From positions 248,001-312,000 of the forward strand of contig BDSL01000017.1 in the NCBI GenBank assembly GCA_003116995.1: a stretch of 64,000 nt of DNA. Reading direction: 5' to 3'. A program made the translations under genes and the position numbers. Below are positions 34,199-45,038 of this stretch, one piece after another. Under the pieces are notes generated by a model. The model did not search any database. It had not been told where the DNA came from and worked only from the letters and a program-made list of their open reading frames with translations. The stretch comes from Yamagishiella unicocca. Lineage: Eukaryota > Chlorophyta > Chlorophyceae > Chlamydomonadales > Volvocaceae. Every line of letters starts with the position of its first letter. The stretch's first letter is position 1.

Positions 34199-37100
34199 AT
34201 GGAGTCATCTATTCTGCTTCTCGTGAGTTCGCTTTTGGTCGTCGCCGCCACTGGTAGGTGCGACAAACCCAGAGTGCTGTTAGAGGTGCTAAAGCATAAT
34301 GTTGCAAGCCGTTCTACCGCGCACGCTATTATCGTTTCGTCGCTGCCGGAACCAGTATGATGTACGTCCCCCGGCTACGGAACTACGAAGGTTGCAGTCT
34401 CTGATGAATATCATGCCTACAAATGGGATGGGAGGATTTAGAATATTGAGGGCAATAATCGCCTGAAGGTCCATTGTCGCGTTTTGTCGCCTACCGTATG
34501 GCTGCGTCTTAACTTCGACGCTATAACTCGTCATGCTACTCCGCATTCTCGTGCAACCTGCACCCAATGGGTACTTCGCGGTCTCCTCCGCACCAGCCAC
34601 GCACCCGCGTGCTCTTGCGTATGTACCAACTAACTCAGCACCCCTCCTGCCGTACCCTCGTCCATCCATCTCGTCCATCCCAGCTGGCAGCTGCCCCCTC
34701 ACGTACGAGCCCGTCGTGGACCCCCGGAGTGGACTGCCCTTCTACAACGACTGCCTGGCGCGCCTGCAGCTCCCCTCCGGCAGCCGCCTGCTCCGCCGCA
34801 GCGCGCTGGAGGCGGTCAGCAGCGGCCGCCAGCTCAAGGCCGCGACCGAGTCCGCCCTGGCCCCCTCAACCCAAGACTACATGCGACTGCTGCCGCCACC
34901 GGCTGCGGCTGCAACAGATGGTGAGGCAACACACGCAAGCTAGCCTTGCGTATACCGGTCCTCGTGTACATCACAGGTAACTGTCCGTCCCGACACCCAC
35001 GCATACTGCTGCTGCCTCTGTGCCTTGCTGCCCCTGTGCCTTGCTGTGTTGCCTGTTCTCTATCTGTGTTGCCTGTTCAGACGTCGTGGACATGGCAACC
35101 GTGACCAGGTTCGCGGACGACGGCTTCTTCTACGTTGGCCGGCCCGGCTTTCTGGAGGGAGCCCCGGCAGCAAAGAACACAGATGAGCAGCCCAAGTAAG
35201 TCGTATACAGTACGGCGTGGAGACTGGCGCGTTCCGCGCCCAGCCACGCCGGGGTGACTTGGGCGCCAGCTCGGCTGGCTGCTGCCTTGAGGCCAACCCA
35301 GCCATGTGCTGTTGACTGGTCTCCCGGCCCTCGTCACCTCCCCCTACCTGCTTGTCTTCGCTCCTGGCCCTCGTCACCTCACCCCTACCTGCTTGTCTTC
35401 CCTCCCGGCCCTCCTCAGCTCACCCCTACCTGCTTGTCTTCCCTCCCGGCCCTCGTCACCTCGCTCCCCCGCAGGTCGCGCGGCGAGGCGGCCCCCATCT
35501 CCGTTGACGGCACCCGCGTCTCCCTCCGCGTCATCTACCCCGAGGGCGACATGTACATAAAGATCTGGAGGAGCGAGGAGCTGCAGCGCATGATGACCGC
35601 ATCCGCATCCGGCGCGGAACCTTTGTTGGGGCCGTCCATCCCCGAGGCCGAGACAACAACAGATGGTGCAGCTGCCTCTACTGCTGCCACTGGTGGCAGC
35701 CACCGCCTTTCCCGCCGCCTCGCCTCGGGTAATAATGCATCCACCGCGACTCGAACGGAGGTCACGAAAATGATGTACCCCTACAGCGCCGTCTCCTACA
35801 TGCACCGACGCTCGTGCAGCGGCGCCCTGGTTGGCACCACGGGCCGACTGGTCCTCACCGCCGGCCACTGCCTCTACGACTTCGTGCCGAACACCGGTGT
35901 TGTCAAAGGCTACTTCTTGTCGGAAGTGTCCCCCGGCATGTACCGGAGTAAGAACGGCACCATGAGCTCGCCGTACGGCCGCCACCAGGGCAGTCTAGCG
36001 GAGGTTTTGGCGGAGTGGCTGCTCAAGGTAGGGAAGGCCAGATAGGGTTCGGGGTTTAGGGCTTCGTGACTGGTTTGTTGGCGTGGCCGATGCACGACAC
36101 TGTAATTGACGCCTAGGTGGGTATGTAGTCTGGAGGCGGCCTGGGCTGTAGTCCCTCACTCATGTCTTGTGTGATGACCTTCCTCTCATGCGGCCTGGCC
36201 TCTAGTCCGCCACTCGTCAGACAGGGGGTCCTTATCTTGGCATCTTGACTGGTGACTCTTACAGCGCACGCACCGCTGAACATAGCATGATATATAAGAG
36301 ATCCCCAGCTCTCGTTGTTTGCTGGCTGCTGCTGCTGCTTTAATGGGATAGATGGGTTAACGGAACAGATGGGAATGGGGTAATTGGGTGCGGATGAATG
36401 GGATAGATGGGCTAACGGAATAGATGGGCTAATCGGATAATTGGGTGCGGCAACTGGCTGGACCCCTCCGCTCTGCCGCCTCCCTGCCACGCACATCTGT
36501 GCGTCATACATGCAGGGCAATTTCAATTTCGACATTGGGCTGCTGCGGCTCGACTACCACTACACCAAGGCCGGTACCCTGGGTCTCACGAACGCCACTT
36601 GCTCCCAGAATGATGTCCCCCTAACCACCGCCGGCTACCCAGGTACGTTAACGTAGCTGCCACCAGAAGGAAGGGGCGCGGATTAGATCATGTGCCTATT
36701 GTTGCTAGTTAATGAGCCGCTGGTTTGGTGCCGGTTGGCGACACGTTGCCGTACGTTAGGCCCCCGTTGGGAGCGTGTCCCCTTGGGCAGCCCGATCCCA
36801 GCCACGGCGACTACCCTACGGCACGTGCCATCAGCACTAGCAATGTTGTGGGAAGCCACATGCCAGGAAACGCGACCTGCTAGTAGCACTTTTTGCAGTG
36901 GGTCCCAGACAAAAGCGCAAAACCATTGGCCACATCACCGGATTTACACTGCAAGAGACGAAAGAGACAGAAATCCAACCGCGCCGTAACAAAAGCACAC
37001 CTGCACGACGCCCTGCTGTGTGGAATTGTGCTGTCCTGCTAACCATGCAATCGCGCGCCGATTCCCCACGCGGTCGAAAATGGCCTGCCAGTCGACATGG

Positions 37101-38702
37101 GCGCCAATGGCTCCATGTGGAAGCAGACCTTCAACTCAGACATGGACACGTGCTCCGACATTGGCACCCTGAAGAGCATGGGCTACACCTACGCCACCGG
37201 CCAGGACGGCTCGTCCATCTGGACTTCCGACAACGCAGTGCGCTTCGTGATGTCCGGCACCAGCGCCGTGCCTATCACCCCTAGCTACTACGACTGGATC
37301 CTCAGCTGGACCCTCCGCAACATCATGTGAGTGCTGCTGCTGCTGGTGCCGCTAGCTCATACGTTATTGGAAATATGACAGCTCATCAGCAGACACTCGG
37401 GAAACGGCGCCTGACTGTTTTGACGCTGTTTTGTCACTGTTCTGTCACTGTTTTGCGCTGTCTATTTCGTCACTGATACGTCACTGCCACGTCACTGTCC
37501 CGCCATTGTTTGCAAAAGAGAAATAAGACCCTGTCGAAAAAAGGAGACCATGAATCAGCCTGTTCCTTCAACGAACTGCCCTGTTCCAAGCATGAACTTC
37601 ATTCTTCCACCGAAGCCACCGCTATGTCGCAGTCGCAACCAACCAACCGACCTGCATTGCCTGGCTTAATGAACTGCTCTGTTCCACTCAACGGCGGCTA
37701 GCTCACACTGGTAATTGGAGAGTGCCACCCCACCAGCAAACAGCAACACCCTAATGACTTTCCAAACACTCCCGACAGGCACTGTTGACTTCAAATAAAG
37801 CAACATCAGCGTATCTACCGGAATTCCTTGCAGAGCTCCTCACTGACCGCCCTGCTTCTGCCCTACCAATACACACACACACTCACCCGCCCCGCACCCC
37901 GCTTTGGCTACCTCGCTCCCCACGCAGAAACCTACCTCGCGTGCGGCTCATTGCCGGCCCTGATATGTACCTCAAATGCAGCCTGAACACTCTGCGGTGT
38001 GTCGGCACCAAGAAAGTGGCTGAGGCCACCTTACTCGTTGCACACCCCGTCGGGGCTGCCCGGACATGGGCCTTGCGGGTGTCCGGACGGCCATTGTGCC
38101 TTACCGTCACCAACTCTACCGCCACCCCAGCAGCCGTCAACCTGTAAGTGGTGTGGCGGATGGAAAGCGTACGTGTATGTCCAACTAGCCAACCAGCTAC
38201 CCACGGCCAATTACTAGCTGCCTGGATTAGCTAGATACAGCTCTCCTGGTTGCCTGGCTAGCCAGCTAGATCATCGACCGCCTGCCGGGCGCCCACACTA
38301 GCTTTTGTTCAGCGTGGAAGGGGTTGCGAGCTTGCAAGCCGTCACTGCAATTGCATTCGTTCGGTGGTGCCAGGTTCCGTGCCGCCCCCTTGCTACCGCT
38401 GCTATAATTACACAACATGCAACAACACCGCGCACGTTCCCCTTCCTCACCCTCCCCCTTTCCCTCCACCTAGTGCCGCCTGCAACGAAGACCAGCAGTT
38501 CAAGTTCAACAACACCGCTCTATGGGACGTGCATCCGGTCGAATCACGGTTTATTATGCTTTCTTCAGTCAGGTACTCGTCCGTCCACAACAGCAGGTGG
38601 CTCAGGTGGCGTGGTGTCGGAGTCGCCCCGGCCGCTGACACGATGGAGTCGTGCGATAAAACAGCCGAGGATTGCGCATGGAGGCTGATATCTGTACCCT
38701 AA
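34199..38702 (+). CDS. Secreted V8/trypsin-like protein, tandem copy 3, about 588 aa
   Basis: Exons: 34199-34253, 34684-34920, 35081-35195, 35475-36027, 36516-36642, 37092-37326, 37928-38143, 38474-38702; same eight-exon, same-phase plan as copies 1 and 2. The signal peptide is MESSILLLVSSLLVVAAT and the Kazal-like CPLTYEPV follows at once. Peptidase core: LVLTAGHC (His267), FDIGLLRL (Asp326) and GQDGSSIW, with Asp401 in place of Ser; the spacing from Asp326 is 75 residues, as in the other copies. This is the most diverged copy in the His-containing region (YPYSAVSYMHRRSCSGALVG) and in the last exon, where the WAGDGVTPT segment has become WRGVGVAPA. Paired TGTAA signals lie 106 and 115 bases after the stop. 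Likely secreted; catalysis doubtful. Confidence 0.85.
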
Positions 38703-38807
38703 TTAAGACCCAACAAGATTGATATCATTACTGGCTTACGCAACTGGTTGGATCCCAATAATGCTGTCGCGCAGCCCCCGTTTCGCGGACGGACACTTTA
38801 TTGTTGT

Positions 38808-38821
38808 TGTAACGGTTGTAA
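38808..38821 (+). terminator. Paired TGTAA polyadenylation signals of tandem copy 3
   Basis: TGTAA at 38808-38812 and again at 38817-38821, about 110 bases after the stop codon. Confidence 0.55.
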
Positions 38822-40076
38822 CTTTGTTGTGGTGGGTGGTTGGATCGGTTGGATTGGTTGGACTGCCGAATCATTGCAAAAACCTCACCGCTCAGCCCAC
38901 TCGCACGGTGTGGGGCGCCCGGCGGCAGCATTGTGCTGAGCGGGGACGCTCGCAAAGTGTGGTCGCGTGATTCGTGTCATCAGGCGGTTGCAGGTTGGAC
39001 CTGAGCATCTGTCTGAAAGGTGGTTACAAAGTAGTTACAAAGGCGTTTTACGAAGGTCAGTTGTTGTGTTGTGTCGGCCAATTGATGAGTGGGACTGCAG
39101 TACTGATTGCGCTACAAGGGCAGCAGTGGCGGACCATTTTGGAGCGGAGGCAGCCGGTTGGCACAGCCTGACCCTCACGCACGCCCTCCTGGGGCTGAGG
39201 GCGCCACGCACAGCTAGCACTGTAACTAGGTGGTGCGCAAGAATCCGTGCCCCGACCGCCGTACCCTCCAACAAACGGTGATACCCGAGGTGCTGGGGGT
39301 CGCACGCACGCCACGTCCCGTTGTGGACCAGCCTAGCGACCAGCCCAGCGGCAAACCAATACACGCACGCCTGGGGCGGACCCCCCGCGCTGCCCAGCCG
39401 ATGTGCCAATCCCACAGCCGATGTGCCAATCCCATGTCGCCGCACACGCACGCACTCGACCGAGTGCGCCCGCACCTCCTCCCCTCCCTCCCTCCACCTC
39501 CCTCCCTCCACCTCCCTCCCTCCCTCCCTCCCCTCCACCTCCCTCCCCTCCACCTCCCTCCCCGCCTTCTCCCTCCTTCCGTACATCACGAGAGGACCTA
39601 AGCGCGGCCGCAACAGCAGGACCCGTGATAACTTAAACACTGAAACAAAGAGGGTCAAAAGATTGCGCGCATGGCCGAGGGCCCTCGAAATGTGGCGCGC
39701 TCATGTCGACAAGACAGTACATAGCAGATGATGACCGACGGACCCACCGACAGCCGCTGCTGCGGTCAGTTGCTCCCCAAGCCCCTCCCCAAAAGTTTTG
39801 CCAAAGGTTTTGCCAACACTTTTGGTTTTGCCAAAACCCTCTGGCCTACACCACGAGCGAGCCACGAGCAACAAGGAAGCGCCTGGCGATGCGCAAGTTA
39901 CCCAACCATCGACCAACCAGCCAACTAGCCCGCCAGCCAATTAACCAACTGCCCAGCCAACCAACAAGCCATGGAGCTGGCCCGGGTGTGGTCGCTGCGC
40001 TCTCGAGGGTCGCCCCGGCCCCACCCTCCACCAGGGTCCGCCCTTGCCTCATGACTCATGGTGCTGACGTGGACGC

Positions 40077-40150
40077 CAGTTGAGATCTCGCCAGTTGAGA
40101 TCTCGCCGGTTGAGACCTCGTCAGTTGAGATCTCGTCAGTTGAGATCTCG
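40077..40150. repeat. 15-bp minisatellite
   Basis: Five copies of CAGTTGAGATCTCGC with one- or two-base changes. Confidence 0.88.
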
Positions 40151-40844
40151 AGGAGGGGAGAGAGCGCTGTGCCGCCAGCGAGCGCACCGCGATCAATGGA
40201 GCAGCCAGCACACGCGCACGGTATAACAATAAAGCGGATAGAACTACAGCTAGATAGAAGTGGACGAAGCTACAGCTAGATAGGTGACCAGGTAGGGAGA
40301 TGGGTAGCCAGGGCGGTGGGTGCATGGGGGTGAGGGGGGCGGAGTGAGAGCCCCGACAGCCCCAGGGTGCACCAGCCTGCTGCCAGCAAGCGACTCCCGC
40401 CTCCCCGCCCCCCCCTCCTACACCCACCCACCTCATCCCCCCATCGGGCCCCACACACACTCTCTCTCTCTCACGCATCATACCCACTCACACGCACTTA
40501 TATGGACCTACACATTGCCCGCACGCGCCTCCTCCTCATCTATGCAATTCAAGGGACACGCGGCACCTGCCACCAGTGCACGGACCTGCAATCCATCTCG
40601 CTCGCTCTGCTCGCCTCGCGGTTCAAACGTCAGCGGCCGCGCGCCTGGCGGCTCGTGCCGCTGCAACCAACCAACCAACCGGCGCCAGGTGGGCAACCGA
40701 CACGCACACCTCCGCATATCCATACGATACGGTAACCACACCAACCACGTGCGCCGCGAGAAAGGCCTACTGGGCCGCTATGGGACCTCCAGCAATGAGA
40801 TCTCGACAAGGTGCCGTACCTCCACAGGCATCGTCTGCACCGCC

Positions 40845-41160
40845 ACCATCACCACGACTACCATCACCATCACCATCACCATCACCATCACCAATCGCCA
40901 CCATCACCATCACCAACCGCCACCATCACCAACCGCCACCATCACCAATCGCCACCATCACCAATCGCCATCACCATCACCAATCGCCACCATCACCACG
41001 ACTACCATCGCCATCACCAACCGCCACCATCACCATCACCAACCGCCACCATTACCAACCGCCACCACCATCACCGAACCGCTTCCATCACCAACCGCCA
41101 CTATCACCAACCGCCACCATCACCAGTCGCCACCGCCACCATCACCAACCGCCACCCGCC
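40845..41160. repeat. Compound CAC/CAT triplet-based repeat
   Basis: About 315 bases built from CACCATCACCAAYCGC-type units of variable length. They translate as His/Pro/Ser/Thr-rich runs in every plus frame. Confidence 0.9.
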
Positions 41161-41440
41161 CTCTCCGCTCTGTGGCCAACACCCACTTCCCCTTGTACGA
41201 GTAGTGTGCAAAAGGCAATACACCTGTGTCGAGCAATACACCTCATGCCTCGCCCACCCCAGCCTCAAGTACGACGCCCACCCTGCGTCGTACGGCGATG
41301 CATGGTACGGTAATCGTACCATCAGTGGAACAGCGCCCGCGGACAAAACCCACCCTGTCGACGACCTCTTGCGGTACGGCGTCCAGGAGGCCCCCAGGGG
41401 GTCCCTTCACCCTCCAGCTTTCGTCCGCTCCCCGCGCATG

Positions 41441-41512
41441 CACGAACGGGACCACATACACGAACGGGACCACATACACGAACGGGACCACATACACGAA
41501 CGGGACCGCATA
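41441..41512. repeat. 18-bp tandem repeat
   Basis: Four copies of CACGAACGGGACCACATA, the last with one change. The copies are directly adjacent with no spacers. Confidence 0.9.
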
Positions 41513-42115
41513 CACGCATACGAAGGGGACCTCCGCGGCTCAGCAGCTCAAGCTGAGCCGCGGAAACGGACAAGTGCTCACACGACAGCGGTGCGGCACG
41601 ACAGCGGTGCAATAGCACCTCGCCTCGCCCTCACCTCAACCCAAGTTATCTTCGGCATTTCTCCGGCATGCTCACCCAGACGCGGGTCCGAAAGCCGTTC
41701 GCCGGCTTTGTTCCTGCCCTCCGTTTCCCGCGTCGTGCAACCGGGTTTTCTCGCCGCCGCCTTCCCCCCCCCCTCAAACACCGTACACGGGTTTTCCTTG
41801 CAAACCATCAAAACACCTCCCCGCCCACATTCTGAATGCCTTCACCCCCAACTCCCGCAAAACAACTGCCTTTCCATCTCAACCCACTCTCCAAGCAGCT
41901 CCAGCTCCTCAGCTCCGCTTCCATCCTCCAGCCCAAATACACATCCCCGCCAGCCGCACGCATCCTCACACGCCCTACCCCGCGGTGCCATACACCGTGC
42001 CATACACACACGCCTGTCTCTCGTCCCTCCCCCGAACCCGCCACTCGGTGTTCGTCAAGACGCAGGCCGGCGCGCGTCGCGCGCCAACTGCTCGCCCAAC
42101 CGCCACCAACCGTCC

Positions 42116-44994
42116 TTACTCGCGCTTGTCCTTCAGGAACCCCTCCCCCGCTGCCGCTTTGGCGCCGGCGGCCTTCCATTGCGGCTGGTTGTGGTGGTGA
42201 TCGCGGTGGTGGTAGTGGTAACGGTCCTGATGTGCGGCGGCAGAGGACCGACGTCCGTAGCTGAAGCGCAGGTAGGTGTGGCAGGCAACCGTTGTGGCCA
42301 TCGCCAGCAGCACAACGCGTAGGCACATCCACACCGCCAGCGGCACATTGTCGGTGGCTCCGGAGCTCACCATCATTCCAACCGAAAACGGCCACTTGAG
42401 GAGCGTCGTGACCAGCGCGGCGCGCGGCGAGAGCTGGGGGCGGTTAGGAATGGTTGGGGGCGGTTGCGGGTTGGTTGTTGGGCGCTACACCCGCAGCACG
42501 CACCTCCCCCACCTCGCTCCCGATAACCGAAACGCGACAGCCGGGGCGCGTCCCGCCGGACGATGCCGTGCGTCCCGCCAACCCCCCGCTTGCGCCCGAA
42601 ACAAACCGACTTCGCGAAACATTTCCTTGCGCCGCACGGGGTCGTCGTTTCCGTTGGCCTCGGAGTCGCCGCCGTTTTAGCCTCAGCCGCCAAAGGTCGG
42701 CATGCGACCTCCGACTTCAGTTTTCCCCCACCAAGTCCTCCAGCATGCATGCATCTCCAAACGGCTGTTCTGGTTTTCTCTTTCGTACACGGGTACGATC
42801 TTTCGTACAACCCTTGCAACCCCCCCGGCCCAGTGGCGCGCCGCACCCCCGGACGCCGACCCGCGGGTCACCTACCAGGCAGGACCCAGGCAGCAGCACC
42901 CCCTCCATGATGAGCATGGCGGGACCCATCTGGTACGGCACGATGCCGGGGGGGGCGGGGAAGCCCAGCCAGCCTATCATGACCTTCGCGGTCATGTAGG
43001 CGATGTAGCGGGGGATCTGGGGGAGCACATGGGGGGAGAGGGGGGAGGAAGGATTTCGAGGAAGACCCGTGGATGAGGGGGTATGGAGCGGGTTGGTGGT
43101 GGCGGTGGAGTTTGGTGGCGCCTGCAAATAGTTGGGTGGATAATGGGACCAGTTGGGGTCTTGGTGCCGTCACCTTACACGTGTCCTTGTCCCTCCCTCT
43201 CGCTCCCTCTTCCTATCCAGCCAGGGTCCCTGCACCTCCCCCTCTTGCTGCCCCTCTTCCCGCCCCTCTTCCTGCCCCTCTTCCTGCCCCTCTTGCTGCC
43301 CCTCTTGCTGCCCCTCTTGCAGCCCCTCTTGCTGCCCCTCTTCCTGCCTCTCTTGCTGCCCCTCTTCCTGCCCCTCTTCCTGCCCCTCTTGCTGCCCCTC
43401 TTCCTGCCCCTCTTCCTGCCCCTCTTCCTGCCCCTCTTCCTGCCCTTCTTGCTGCCCCTCTTCCTGCCCCTCTTCCTGCCCCTCTTCCTGCCCCTCTTCC
43501 TGCCCCTCTTCCTGCCCCTCTTCCTGCCCCTCTTCCCCCCCCTGCCCCTGCGCGCCTCCCTTCCCAGCCACACCCGCCGATCCGCCCCCTCACCACGCCC
43601 ACACGACCCCCCCTCAGCCCCCCCCTCTCGGCCCCGCCCCTCAGCCCCCCCCCATCAGCCCCACACACACCAGCCCTCCCCCCACCTTGGCTGCTGTCAC
43701 CAGCGCCTCCCAGCGGCGCCGCGGCAGCAGCGGCCAGGCGGCTGCGGTGAGTGTGCCCATCGCGCAGCCGGCAAGCGTCGTGAGGTTGCTCGGAGAGAGC
43801 AGCTGCTCGCGGGCACGGAACAGCAGCGCCAGCAGCGACATCGCCTCCACGGATTGGCTACTCGCGCGCGTGTGTGTTTCGTGTGGTGGGGAGTTGTGGG
43901 ATGTCGAAGGGCGGGGGAGGGGGCAGGAGAGGAGGAGAGGGGGGGAGAGCGGGGAGGAGGGGGGGGGAGGGTAAGGACGGGACAGGAGGGATGAACGCGG
44001 CGCGCGATGGGTTGCGGATGGTGGGAAGTTCGCTGCAGCAGCGGGAGGCGGCAGTAGCAGCGGGAGGCGGCAGTAGCGGTGGTCGCGTGCGGTAGCAGCA
44101 GCGGCAGACGTGCTCAATCCACGCGCGCAATGTCGGCCTGTCGGCACCGGCACACACACACATACACACACGCGCCCACCTCGCGCCCACCCCCCACCCC
44201 TCACGCCCACCCCCACCCCTCACGCCCACCCCCCACCCCTCACGCCCACCCCCCTGCACAGCACAGCAGGCAGCAGCAACATCAGGCGGCAACAACGACC
44301 GCCAAACACTCCACTCACATTGCGTGTCCGTGCGCAAACACCAGCGGTGCCGCGTAGGCCTGGTAGGCTGCCTCGTCCTTGGGCGCCAGAGAGGACCACC
44401 CCACAGCCAGAGCCAGGGACTCCAGCAGCGGCGACTGCGGGTGAGCACGCCCGCGGCGGCCAGTGGCGGCGGCCGCCTCGCCAGCGGCGGTGGCGGCGGC
44501 GGCGGCCATTTCACCGGCGGCGGCCGCTTCACCGGCGGCGGCGGCGGCGGCGGTGGCTTCACTGGCGGCGGCGGCGGCGGCGAAGCCCTCGTCCAAGTCA
44601 AGGTCAGCCCGGATGAGGTTGGCAGTAGCAGTCCAGCCGCAGACAGTAGCATGCTGCAAAAGGTGCACGGTCAGGACGGTGTGAACTGACGCCGGCGGCT
44701 GCAGCGGCAGCGGCGACGGCGGCGGGCCGGCGGAGTCGCCAGTCGGACCAGTCGACAATGCTGCTGCCGCGGCGGCGGCGGCGGCGACCGCTCGTGCGGC
44801 GGCAGTAGCAGCCGAGTGGTGGATCCAGAACCCCAGATCCAAGAGCAGGCCATCCAGGTCCGGGTCCAAGTGCGGTGTCGGCCCCGGCCAGGCAGCTACT
44901 GCCGACTGCAGCTCCGCAGCCACAGCCGCGTCGTACAGGACGAGCAACGGCACGGAGCGGCACAGAGCTCCACCCCAGCGGAACTCAACCTGCA

Positions 44995-45038
<44 letters not shown>

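Larger units (their letters stand above)
38830..42115. other. Repeat-rich intergenic region
   Basis: No gene supported. It holds (CTCCC)n/(CCTCCA)n tracts at 39476-39575, a 15-bp repeat at 40077-40150, a long CACCAT/CACCAACCG tract at 40845-41160 and an 18-bp repeat at 41441-41512. Long open frames here are by-products of triplet repeats. Confidence 0.6.

Noticed and set aside
41441..41512. CRISPR-like short repeats
   Set aside because: The 18-bp copies are directly adjacent without spacers, in a eukaryotic genome.
40811..42322. 503-residue plus-strand open frame rich in His, Pro and Ser
   Set aside because: It runs through CAC/CAT triplet repeats and has no conserved motif.
42560..42690. 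Possible additional exon between the last two exons of the membrane-protein gene
   Set aside because: The candidate frames lack convincing splice sites, and the flanking exons already join in phase 0.
43083..43994. Long plus-strand open frames of LPLFLPLL or CPSSCPSS repeats, and antisense EGQEEGQ frames
   Set aside because: They are translations of the 12-bp intronic minisatellite, which is open in every frame; flanking sequence is intron of the minus-strand gene.
44020..44140. Possible extra exon of the membrane-protein gene ([14 protein letters not shown])
   Set aside because: It has no usable donor, while joining exon 4 (phase 2) directly to the exon at 43857 keeps the frame and gives a continuous hydrophobic segment.
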